Assembly (NCBI GenBank): GCA_023269585.1
Contig: JAHFTC010000017.1
Coordinates: forward strand, 1 to 32,568
DNA: 32,568 nt
DNA from: Opitutaceae bacterium
GTDB taxonomy: Bacteria > Verrucomicrobiota > Verrucomicrobiia > Opitutales > Opitutaceae
Direction of reading: 5' to 3'
Under the pieces are notes generated by a model. It saw only the letters and a list, made by a program, of their open reading frames with translations, did not search any database and had not been told where the DNA came from. The position numbers were made by a program, and so were the translations under genes. Below are positions 24,868-31,653 of this stretch, piece after piece (position 1 is the stretch's first letter; every line of letters starts with the position of its first letter).

Positions 24868-25344
24868 ATGAGCTTTCGCACAATTTTGGTGGTGACCGCG
24901 GTGACGGTGCTGGGGTGCGTATCAGCCCCCGCGCAACGGGAGAGGACGGCGGGCGACGACGCCCGCGAGATCCGCGAGCGGGTGGTCGGCCAATGGGGTC
25001 CCCAATACTTTGAGGAGGCGGACCGGGATTGGGCACGCGAGGAGCTGGAGTGGGCGCGGGAGGAGGAGAACTGGCGCGCGCGGGACGCGGACTGGCGCCG
25101 GCGCGAGCGCGAGAACCGGGAGTGGTCCGTGCTCCAACATCCCGACTACAACGGCGACCGCCGCCGGGCGGAGGCGGAACTGCGCGAGCGCCAGCGGCGC
25201 TGGCAGGAGGACGAAAGGGAATGGGCGATGGCCCGCTCCGAGCGGGACACCCGGCAGCGGCGGTGGCGGGAGCGCGAGGAGGCGCACCGGCGCTGGCTCG
25301 AGGCGCGGCGGGTGGGCGGGGACGAACAGCGGCTGCGCGAGTAG
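24868..25344 (+). CDS. Charged coiled-coil lipoprotein, ends at an in-frame TAG
   Basis: 158 residues from ATG 24868. The N-terminus (MSFRTILVVTAVTVLGCVSA) carries a lipobox-like V-L-G-C, so it is probably lipidated. Everything after about residue 35 is dominated by R, E, W and D in a repetitive pattern (ERDWAREELEWAREEENW, RRRERENREW, RDTRQRRWREREEAHRRW), predicted as one long charged helix. I do not recognise the family. TAG at 25342-25344 stops the frame, yet the same frame continues with identical composition to 25614, so the protein is either truncated or read through. The frame is open upstream to 24829, but the lipoprotein signal starts at this ATG. Confidence 0.6.
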   Translation: MSFRTILVVTAVTVLGCVSAPAQRERTAGDDAREIRERVVGQWGPQYFEEADRDWAREELEWAREEENWRARDADWRRRERENREWSVLQHPDYNGDRRRAEAELRERQRRWQEDEREWAMARSERDTRQRRWREREEAHRRWLEARRVGGDEQRLRE

Positions 25345-25614
25345 GAAAGGCGCTGGCGGCGCGAGGAGCAGCAGACGAATTTCGACGACGTGCAGCGGCA
25401 CCGCCGCGAGGCGGACGATCAGCGGCGGCGCGCCGAGTTTGATCGGCGGCTCACGTGGGAGGAACGCGAGCGGCTCCGCGAGGAGGCCGAGCGCGAGGAA
25501 GAGGTGCGTCGCGCGCAGCTACGCCAGAAGCGGGAGCGGCCGTGGGAGAATCGCGAGATTGATCAGGAGAACGCCGACACCGGCCGCGAGAACCCGGGCG
25601 AGGAGACACCGTAG
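25345..25614 (+). pseudogene. In-frame continuation of the charged lipoprotein after the amber codon
   Basis: This is the same frame as 24868-25344, 89 residues from the codon after TAG to TAG 25612-25614. It opens ERRWRREEQQTNFDDVQRHR and continues as an R/E-rich helix (LTWEERERLREEAEREEE), ending in a short acidic tail ENPGEETP. Composition and rhythm match the upstream half, which indicates one original gene with a single nonsense change. The only internal start is GTG 25390, without an obvious ribosome site. Confidence 0.6.
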
Positions 25615-25631
25615 GCTCGCTTTCGGAAATT

Positions 25632-25688
25632 TGTAGCCGGCCGCGGTGAGGCCGGCACCTCTGGCCGGGGTCGCCGCCCCCGGCTACA
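25632..25688. repeat. GTAG...CTAC-closed element between convergent genes (copy 4)
   Basis: The closing stem TGTAGCCGG/CCGGCTACA is 9 bases and perfect (25632-25640 with 25680-25688). Inner GC-rich pairings are possible, for example CCGGC/GCCGG (25652-25656 with 25664-25668). It lies in the 158-base gap between the charged lipoprotein and the SGNH-DUF1080 gene. Confidence 0.6.
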
Positions 25689-25721
25689 GCAGAAGGCAAA
25701 CCGCCTGGGCGGCGGGAGACG

Positions 25722-25749
25722 AAAAGACCGCGCCGGAGTCGGCGCGGTC
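25722..25749 (-). terminator. Intrinsic terminator of the SGNH-DUF1080 gene
   Basis: Read on the - strand, GACCGCGCC, a 6-base loop and GGCGCGGTC form a perfect 9-base stem followed by TTTTCGTCTC. It starts 23 bases after the gene's stop codon. Confidence 0.8.
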
Positions 25750-25772
25750 TCGGGAAGGTGGATGCAGAGCGG

Positions 25773-27134
25773 TTAGCGGGGCAGTGGCTTGAGGCGGATG
25801 CGCCGGTATTCCATCTGGCCGCGGTCGCCCTCGAGGCCGATCGGGCCGGAGGCCGGCACCGGCATCGCGTCCTCGATCACCTCGCCGTTGCAGGTGCAAT
25901 GCGCCTTGCCGTCGCGCACGACGACGACGAGCTCGTTCCAGTCCTGTGCCTTGTAGCGCTGCAGTTGCTGGTAGGGGCCGGCGAGCAGGTAGTCGCGGCA
26001 TTGGAGCTGCGGCCCGCGAAGGTAGACGCCGCTGTCGGCATTGGGGGTGGCGCGGAATTCGAGGCGGAGTTCGAAGTCGCCGGAAAACTCGCGGGTTGTC
26101 CACAGAGCCTGGATGCGGCGGTACTCCGGCGGCGTGGCGACGACGAGGCGGCCGTGGCGGGCGAGGTAGCGCTGGTCGGCCGAGGCGGCCTGGCCGTCGA
26201 AGGACCGCGCTGCGGCGACAACGGGCCAGGCGGCGGCGTTGGGATCGGAGGCCTGCCACTGGCGGGCGTTCTCGATGTCCTGCGCCGGCGTGGGCCGGAA
26301 GCCCCAGCCGGTGAGATCGCGGCCGTTGAACAGCAGTTCGAAGCCCGGTTCCGGGACGAAGGTGTCGGGCTCGGTCTCGAGGAACCCGAGCGTGGCCAGG
26401 ACGGGGCGCAGCGCGGCGGCCCACTTGGCGTAGCCGACGGCGTTGGGGTGGAGGAGATCGGGGAACTCGGCGAGCGGGGCGTCGCCGGCGGCATCGGCGA
26501 AGAGCGGCCAGGTTTCGAGGAGGGTGATCTGCGGGTCGCCTTTGACGGCGGCGGCGTAGAGCGCGTTGAGGCGGCGGATTTTCTCGGCGGGACGCTTCAT
26601 CGTGGCCGAACTGGGAAACACCTGACAGAGCACGATGGGCAGGGCGGGATCGGCCTGCTTGAGCGCGGCGAGGATGAGCTGGAGGTTCGCGACGACCATC
26701 TCGGGCGTGGCGCCCTCCTCGAGATCGTTGGTGCCGATGAGCAGCACGAGGCCGCGAGGGTGCAGCGCAAGCACATCCTCCTGCAGTCGGATGAGGACGC
26801 CGCGGGTGGTGTCGCCGCTGATGCCGCGGTTGGCGATCTGGAGGCCGGGGAAGTGGCCGCCGAGGTCGTCGTTCCACATCTGGGTGATGGAGTCGCCGAG
26901 GAAGACGATGGCGTGGCGGTCCTGTTCGACGCGGGCCGCCCAGGTGGAGCGCCGAGTCGACCAGAGGTTGCGGAACCAGTCGTAGCGGCGGATCGGTCCG
27001 ACGCCGGGCAGACCGTCGTCGGTCGCCGGAATTTGGAAGCGCGATTCGGGGGTCGGGGCGGCGGTCTCGGCGCGGCCCGGGAGGACGAGCGCCAAGGCGG
27101 TGAGAAAGAAGGGGAGAAGGCGGGTGGCTTTCAT
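25773..27134 (-). CDS. Exported SGNH/GDSL hydrolase fused to a DUF1080 (3-keto-disaccharide hydrolase-like) domain
   Basis: 453 residues from ATG 27132-27134, chosen for its signal peptide (MKATRLLPFFLTALALVLPGRAE). The first domain (about 70-250) is an SGNH esterase: block I FLGDSITQ with S82, then NRGISGDTTRG, then the IGTNDLEEG block with N, and catalytic D-x-x-H in FPDLLHPNAVGY. Such enzymes de-acylate carbohydrates or lipids. The second domain (about 265-453) is DUF1080/LamG-like: FELLFNGRDLTGW, FELRLEFRATPNADSGVYLRGPQ and GPIGLEGDRGQMEYRRIRLKPL. The combination suggests periplasmic polysaccharide processing, by inference. A clear terminator follows. It is divergent from the membrane-anchored unknown gene. 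Confidence 0.92.
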   Translation of the reverse strand: MKATRLLPFFLTALALVLPGRAETAAPTPESRFQIPATDDGLPGVGPIRRYDWFRNLWSTRRSTWAARVEQDRHAIVFLGDSITQMWNDDLGGHFPGLQIANRGISGDTTRGVLIRLQEDVLALHPRGLVLLIGTNDLEEGATPEMVVANLQLILAALKQADPALPIVLCQVFPSSATMKRPAEKIRRLNALYAAAVKGDPQITLLETWPLFADAAGDAPLAEFPDLLHPNAVGYAKWAAALRPVLATLGFLETEPDTFVPEPGFELLFNGRDLTGWGFRPTPAQDIENARQWQASDPNAAAWPVVAAARSFDGQAASADQRYLARHGRLVVATPPEYRRIQALWTTREFSGDFELRLEFRATPNADSGVYLRGPQLQCRDYLLAGPYQQLQRYKAQDWNELVVVVRDGKAHCTCNGEVIEDAMPVPASGPIGLEGDRGQMEYRRIRLKPLPR

Positions 27135-27230
27135 TGCAAAGGGGTGGGCCGACGATGAGGTGGCGGGGCGAGGAGGCAACCTTGCATCCGGCGACGCGAT
27201 GGGCGGTGTCGCTGGAAACTGGAGGGGTTG

Positions 27231-27251
27231 TTGACAGAAAAACGACGTTTT
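27231..27251 (+). promoter_or_regulatory. Possible promoter or operator upstream of the membrane-anchored gene
   Basis: A perfect -35-like TTGACA at 27231-27236 is followed by a palindrome AAAACG-A-CGTTTT at 27239-27251. No good -10 sits at the ideal 17-base spacing, so the promoter reading is weak; the palindrome might bind a regulator. It is 64 bases upstream of ATG 27315, in the gap between divergent genes. Confidence 0.3.
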
Positions 27252-27314
27252 ACGTTTCGACAGCGGGAGCGGAGCGGGCATGATTCGCGCGCCAGCGTTC
27301 CCTTACTCCTGCCT

Positions 27315-28067
27315 ATGCACGCCTCCAATCTTCGGCTCCCCGGTCTGATCGAGATCATCCTCGGGTCGATTCTCGCGGTGCTTCTTGGCGCCGTGGTCGC
27401 CGCCACGATCCTGCTGCTCAAACCGGTCGACGTCCTCAAGGAGTTGCCCAAGGACACGGCGCTCGATGCCTCGAAGATCTACTATCTCGCGGGTCGGAAG
27501 GACTACACCGCCGGCCAGCGCTGGCGGTTCAAACGCGACTCGCTCGCGCAAGGGCACTCGGTGCGCGTGACCGAGGACGAGCTCAACGCGTGGATCGAGA
27601 ACATCTACCCGCTGCTGCCGATCGAGACGAAGGCGCCGGTGAAGCCGAAGGCCAAGGCCAAGACGCCGGCGGCCGCCGCGGCCGGCGCGGACGCAGGGGA
27701 TCAGCCGTTGATCCAGGCGGGCACACCGAATTTTCGTGTGACCACCGACACGCTGCGCATCGGCGTGATCTATTACATCAACGTGTTCGGCTATTCGTTC
27801 CAGGTGGTGACGCAGACTGCCGGCGCGTTTGAAAAGCCCCGCCGGGGCGACGATCCGATCTATTTCAAGCCGTCGACTTTCTACATCGGCAGCTTGCCCG
27901 TCCACAAACTGCTCATGCTCAAACCGCTCGCCTTCGGGCAGGTCGTGAACGTGTACGAGTTCCCGAATGATCTCGTTGAGTTGTGGAAGAAGCTCGAGGT
28001 GGTGCGGGTGGAAAACCGCGAACTGGTGCTGGGCATGCCCGCGGGGGCGGCGGTTCCGGCGCCCTGA
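27315..28067 (+). CDS. Membrane-anchored protein of unknown function
   Basis: 250 residues from ATG 27315. One N-terminal membrane helix (LIEIILGSILAVLLGAVVAATILLL) is followed by an extracytoplasmic or cytoplasmic domain of about 210 residues. Residues about 110-135 form a low-complexity linker (KPKAKAKTPAAAAAGADAGD) that splits the domain into YYLAGRKDYTAGQRWRFKRDSLAQ...VTEDELNAWIENIYPLL and PNFRVTTDTLRIGVIYYINVFGYSFQVVTQTAG...FKPSTFYIGSLPVHKLLML. I do not recognise the family. Codon use matches neighbours and length is coherent, so it is a real gene. It is preceded by a possible promoter. Confidence 0.8.
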   Translation: MHASNLRLPGLIEIILGSILAVLLGAVVAATILLLKPVDVLKELPKDTALDASKIYYLAGRKDYTAGQRWRFKRDSLAQGHSVRVTEDELNAWIENIYPLLPIETKAPVKPKAKAKTPAAAAAGADAGDQPLIQAGTPNFRVTTDTLRIGVIYYINVFGYSFQVVTQTAGAFEKPRRGDDPIYFKPSTFYIGSLPVHKLLMLKPLAFGQVVNVYEFPNDLVELWKKLEVVRVENRELVLGMPAGAAVPAP

Positions 28068-28197
28068 GCCTTGTTGATGTCGACGAGGGGCGGAGGACGA
28101 GCGGTGAGCGCTTGACGCCTCGCGACTGCTCCGAACTTGGTCTCGCCGTCCGTCCACCGGTGGTCTGGCGCTCGTGACGGGAGGTGGCGACTCAGCG

Positions 28198-28221
28198 GCG
28201 GGCGTAAGGCCCGCCCCACCA
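28198..28221. repeat. GCGGGC-GTAAG-GCCCGC hairpin followed by CCCACCA (copy 2)
   Basis: Same design as the copy at 9770-9794: 6-base stem, GTAAR loop region, trailing CCCACCA. It lies in the 273-base gap between the membrane-anchored gene and the pyk terminator, which otherwise shows no gene. Confidence 0.65.
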
Positions 28222-28286
28222 CAACGCAGCGTGAACCGCGGAGCGGCGGCCCGGGCCGTAGCTGTTGCGACGCTCTGGGGCGGAGC

Positions 28287-28314
28287 AAAAAAAAGGCCGG
28301 TCTTGCGACCGGCC
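28287..28314 (-). terminator. Intrinsic terminator of pyruvate kinase gene
   Basis: On the - strand GGCCGGTC, loop GCAA and GACCGGCC form a perfect 8-base stem followed by eight T. It begins 26 bases past the pyk stop. Confidence 0.9.
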
Positions 28315-28340
28315 GGTGAGTGGAACGCGGGGAAACTCGC

Positions 28341-29771
28341 TCAGTTGACCGTGCGCAACTGGATGCTGTCGACGAGCTGGTTGTTGCTCGCGAGGATGTC
28401 GGACACGATGACGAACTTGTCGCCGACGTTCGCCCGACCGGACTCGCGCAGCAGGCGGAGGGTGTTGAGCACCGTCTCTTCCGGGTGGGAGGCGAAGGGC
28501 AGGAACATCGCGTCGACACTGCGCAACAACGCCAGCTGACGCTGGGTCTCGATGTTGTTGGTGATCGCGAAAATCGGCGAAAACCGCGGGCGGAGCGCGG
28601 CGAGGCCCTGGGCCATGAACCCCTGGCGGGTAAAGACCACGATGCCCTTGGCGGGAAGCTGGTCGGCCATGACGACGGCGCTGCGCAGCACCTTGAGCTT
28701 GTCGGAGTTGAGCGCGAGGGCGGAGGCGAAGCCGGCGCCGGGGGCGGATTCCGTGCGGCGGGCGACCTTGTCGAACACCTGCACGCACTCGACCGGGTAT
28801 TTGCCCACGGTGGTCTCGCCGGAGAGCATGATGCAATCGGCCTCCTCGAAGACGGCGTTGGCGATGTCGGTGATCTCGGCGCGGGTCGGGATGGGATTCT
28901 CGATCATCGTCTCCAGCATGTGGGTGGCGATGATGACGGGGCGGCCGTGCGCCAAGCAGGTCTGGACGGCGCGGCGTTGGAGGATCGGGAGATCCTCGTA
29001 GGGGCACTCGATGCCGAGGTCGCCGCGGGCGACCATGAGGCCGTGGCTGGCGCGCACGATCTCGTCGAGGTTGGTGATGGCCTGCTGGTCCTCGATCTTG
29101 GCGATGATGCGGGCGCGGGACCGGTGGTCGCGCAGGAAATCGGCGAGCAGTTCGATGTCGCGACCTTCGCGCACGAACGAGAGCGCGACATAGTCGATCC
29201 CCTCTTCGATGCCGACGAGGGTGTAGCTGCGATCCTTCTCGGTGAACGAGGGCAGGTTGACGCGCACGCCTGGAAGGTTGATGTGGCGGCGGCTGCCGAG
29301 CTTGCCTGGGACGAGCACGCGGCAACGCAGGCGGCGTTCATTCTTCTCAAGTACCTCCAGCCGGATCAGGCCGCTGTCGACGAGCACGGTGTCGCCGATG
29401 GCGACATCCTTGACGATGTCGGTGTAATTGACGGAGACGCTGCGCACCTCGTTCTCGGTGCGGTCGGCGTGGGGCGCGACGATGAAGTCGAAGACTTCGC
29501 CGGCCTTCAGCTCGAACGGCGCGGCGACATCGCCGGTCCGGATCTCCGGACCCTTGATGTCCATCATGATGGCGACTTCCTTGCCGACCTTGGCGCTGAC
29601 GGCGCGGATGCGGCGGATCACGGTGCGGACCCACTCGTGCTTGGCGTGGGCCATGTTGAGGCGGACGACGTCCGTTCCGGCCTGGATGATGCGTTCCAGC
29701 GCGGCTTCATTCTCGGTGGCGGGCCCGAGGGTGGCGATGATCTTGGTGCGACGAAAAAGAGGGCGGTTCAT
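28341..29771 (-). CDS. pyk: Pyruvate kinase
   Basis: 476 residues from ATG 29769-29771. It catalyses phosphoenolpyruvate + ADP to pyruvate + ATP, the last glycolytic step. Visible family motifs: RRTKIIATLGPAT at the N-terminus, MDIKGPEIRTGDV, ALSFVREGRDIE, IIAKIEDQQAITNLDEI with the catalytic Lys, LMVARGDLGIE, and IPTRAEITDIANAVFEEADCIMLSGETTVGKYPVE, then a C-terminal allosteric domain. The usual RxNFSHG reads RLNMAHA here, replacing the Ser that ligates K+ in muscle enzyme by Ala, and DTKGPE reads DIKGPE. Length is normal. A strong intrinsic terminator follows. The frame extends 14 codons upstream but homology starts at MNRPLFRRTK. Confidence 0.96.
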   Translation of the reverse strand: MNRPLFRRTKIIATLGPATENEAALERIIQAGTDVVRLNMAHAKHEWVRTVIRRIRAVSAKVGKEVAIMMDIKGPEIRTGDVAAPFELKAGEVFDFIVAPHADRTENEVRSVSVNYTDIVKDVAIGDTVLVDSGLIRLEVLEKNERRLRCRVLVPGKLGSRRHINLPGVRVNLPSFTEKDRSYTLVGIEEGIDYVALSFVREGRDIELLADFLRDHRSRARIIAKIEDQQAITNLDEIVRASHGLMVARGDLGIECPYEDLPILQRRAVQTCLAHGRPVIIATHMLETMIENPIPTRAEITDIANAVFEEADCIMLSGETTVGKYPVECVQVFDKVARRTESAPGAGFASALALNSDKLKVLRSAVVMADQLPAKGIVVFTRQGFMAQGLAALRPRFSPIFAITNNIETQRQLALLRSVDAMFLPFASHPEETVLNTLRLLRESGRANVGDKFVIVSDILASNNQLVDSIQLRTVN

Positions 29772-29877
29772 TTGACGGGCGGTGAGTGAGAGAGAGAAGC
29801 GGCCGGAGGCCAAGGACGGAAATTGGCCTTGGCGAAGGCGGACGGGAGGATTGGGAGCGCAGGGAGCGTGTGCTGAT

Positions 29878-29903
29878 GGCGCCCGTTTTCAAACCGGGGC
29901 GCC
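29878..29903. other. GGCGCCC/GGGCGCC hairpin upstream of pyk
   Basis: A perfect 7-base stem around a 12-base loop, about 110 bases upstream of the pyk start, so possibly in its 5' leader or a promoter-proximal terminator. The 431-base gap 29772-30202 shows no gene; it holds this hairpin and the GAGGGTC-type element. Confidence 0.4.
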
Positions 29904-30013
29904 ATCCGGTGTCGACTACGCGGCCGCGGGAGTGGCGGACGGGTCCGAAACCGCCAGCAGGCACACCGGCGGCAAGAACGGCGTGGGAGCGCGGCCTCAG
30001 CCGTCTCGATGCA

Positions 30014-30200
30014 GACGAGGGTCGAGTGTCGAGGGATGAGTGCCAAACCGTCGGTGGCACAATCCCAATCGCTCGGCCGTTCCGGTTTATCCTCAGGGAT
30101 CCGGCTCTCGGCGCTCGTCCCTCGATGCTCGACTGACTGAGCACGGCTCAGAGTTCCAGGCGCTCGACACTCGTCTCTCGATCGGTCGACCGATTGATCG
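30014..30200. repeat. GAGGGTC heptamer inverted element (copy 3), pyk-MBL gap
   Basis: The left arm near 30017-30044 reads GAGGGTC, GAGTGTC, GAGGGAT, GAGTGCC in 7-base steps. An inverted arm (GCTCGTCCCTCGATGCTCGA) lies near 30114-30133 and a further partial one (CGCTCGACACTCGTCTCTCG) near 30162-30181. The interior AACCGTCGGTGGCACAATCC and CAATCGCTCG match the copy at 19580-19653. Confidence 0.75.
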
Positions 30201-30202
30201 GC

Positions 30203-31018
30203 TCAGGCCCACTCGAGCACACCGGAGCCGGAGCCCGGTGCGACCGGGGTGAGCCGGAAACGCGCGGCGCCGGCGGGCGCGGTGAGCGGGGCGAACTCGC
30301 GGGCGACGGCGTCGAGGCTGTTGCAGTCGCGGCTGAGGTGGGCGAGGAAGACTTCGCGCAGTGCGGGCTCCGCGGCGTGGTGCTCGGCGAGGAAGGCGCG
30401 GGCGTCCTGGTTGGAGAGGTGGCCGTGCCGGCCGGAGATCCGCTGCTTGAGGGACCACGGGCGCTTGGTGTCGGCCTGGAGCAGTTGCGTGTCGTAGTTG
30501 GCCTCGAGCACGAGTACCTCGACGCCGCGGACGCGCTCCCGCACCTGCTGGGGCAGGTGGCCGAGATCGGTTAGCCAGCCCAGCCGGCGCCGGGGCGCGA
30601 GCAGATCGCCATCGTGGCCCCAATCGAAGACGTAGCCCACGGGCTCGGCGGCGTCGTGGGGGACGGGGAAGGTGTCGATGGTGAGATCGCGGAAGCGGAA
30701 ACGGGAGCCGGTTTCGAAGATCTGCCAGGCCAGCGGGCGGTCGAGCGAGCGCGTGACGGCCGCGGCGGTGGCGGCGTTGGCGAAGACCTTCAGGTCGGGA
30801 TGGCGCTTGAGGCCGGAGAGGCCGGCGGCGTGGTCGCCGTGCTCATGGGTGAGGAAGATCGCGTCGAGCCGGTCGAGCGATTCGCCGATCGCGGCGAGCA
30901 GTTCGCCGAGGCGGCGCGCGGAGAAGCCGGCGTCGATGAGGATGCGCGCGTCGTCGGTCTGCAGAAACGCGGCGTTGCCGCTGCTGCCGGAACCGAGGAT
31001 GCAGAAACGCATGGCCAT
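30203..31018 (-). CDS. MBL-fold metallo-hydrolase (WalJ/YycJ-like)
   Basis: 271 residues from ATG 31016-31018; a second ATG lies two codons on. Metallo-beta-lactamase fold proteins use two metals to hydrolyse phosphodiesters or esters. The N-terminus MRFCILGSGSSGNAAFLQTDDARILIDAGFS and motif THEHGDHAAGL (H-x-H-x-D-H) are the hallmarks, with further ligands expected at PVPHDAAEPVGYVF, LVLEANYDTQLL and HLSRDCNS. This layout is typical of YycJ/WalJ-type nucleases, some of which act in DNA repair or signalling; the substrate here is unknown. The gene is divergent from the EVE-domain gene (106-base gap) and is followed by the heptamer element. Confidence 0.9.
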   Translation of the reverse strand: MAMRFCILGSGSSGNAAFLQTDDARILIDAGFSARRLGELLAAIGESLDRLDAIFLTHEHGDHAAGLSGLKRHPDLKVFANAATAAAVTRSLDRPLAWQIFETGSRFRFRDLTIDTFPVPHDAAEPVGYVFDWGHDGDLLAPRRRLGWLTDLGHLPQQVRERVRGVEVLVLEANYDTQLLQADTKRPWSLKQRISGRHGHLSNQDARAFLAEHHAAEPALREVFLAHLSRDCNSLDAVAREFAPLTAPAGAARFRLTPVAPGSGSGVLEWA

Positions 31019-31124
31019 GGGCGGAGCAAAGGTCCGGCGGCGCGCCGGGCAACCGCTTTCTCGACCGCGCGACGGACGCGCGGCCCCGCTTGCCCCGGGG
31101 CGGGTTGGCGGCACGCTCGCGGGC

Positions 31125-31541
31125 ATGGCGAAACAGCACTGGTTGGTGAAACAGGAACCCGAGGCGTACTCGTGGGCCGATTTCGTGCGCGACGGGCGCA
31201 CCGACTGGACCGGCGTGCGGAATTTTCAAGCACGGAATAATCTGCGCGCGATGCGGGTGGGCGACCTGGTGCTGTTCTACGCGAGCGTGACGACGAAGGC
31301 CGTGCTCGGCACGGCGCGGGTCAGCCGCGTGGCGTTCGCCGATCCCACGGCGGCGGCGGACGAGGGCGAGTGGTCCGCGGTGGAGCTTGCCGCGGGGCGG
31401 GCGTTCGCCCGGCCGGTGACTCTCGGGATGATCAAGGCGGAGCCGGGTCTGGCGGAGATCGCGCTGCTGCGCCAAAGCAGGCTGTCGGTCCTGCCGCTGC
31501 GGGCGGCCGAGTACGCGCGCCTCATCGAGCTCGGCGGCTGA
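31125..31541 (+). CDS. EVE-domain protein
   Basis: 138 residues from ATG 31125. The whole protein is one EVE domain, a PUA-like fold that in characterised relatives (human THYN1) binds modified bases in DNA or RNA. Signature segments: HWLVKQEPEAYSWADFVRDG at the N-terminus, then WTGVRNFQARNNLRAMRVGDLVLFYAS, and a C-terminal LLRQSRLSVLPLRAAEYARLIEL. Length and order match the family. It is divergent from the MBL hydrolase and converges with hemL. Its ligand and any link to the restriction enzyme 30 kb away are unknown; the link would be speculation. Confidence 0.92.
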   Translation: MAKQHWLVKQEPEAYSWADFVRDGRTDWTGVRNFQARNNLRAMRVGDLVLFYASVTTKAVLGTARVSRVAFADPTAAADEGEWSAVELAAGRAFARPVTLGMIKAEPGLAEIALLRQSRLSVLPLRAAEYARLIELGG

Positions 31542-31601
31542 CGCCAGGAAGCGGAGACGGCGGCCGCCGGGCCGCGGTGTCACGAACCATTGGTGACGTG
31601 G

Positions 31602-31636
31602 CGGCCGAGAGCCGCGCGACGACCGGCTCTCGCCGG
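31602..31636. terminator. Possible bidirectional terminator hairpin between EVE gene and hemL
   Basis: GAGAGCCG (31607-31614) pairs perfectly with CGGCTCTC (31624-31631); GGC/GCC extends the stem past one bulged base. No T-run follows on either side, so rho-independent function is uncertain. It lies in the 112-base convergent gap. Confidence 0.4.
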
Positions 31637-31653
31637 CCACAACACGGCTGGGC

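Noticed and set aside
25390..25614. Separate gene starting at GTG 25390
   Set aside because: Same frame and composition as the upstream lipoprotein and no ribosome site, so treated as its continuation past a TAG.
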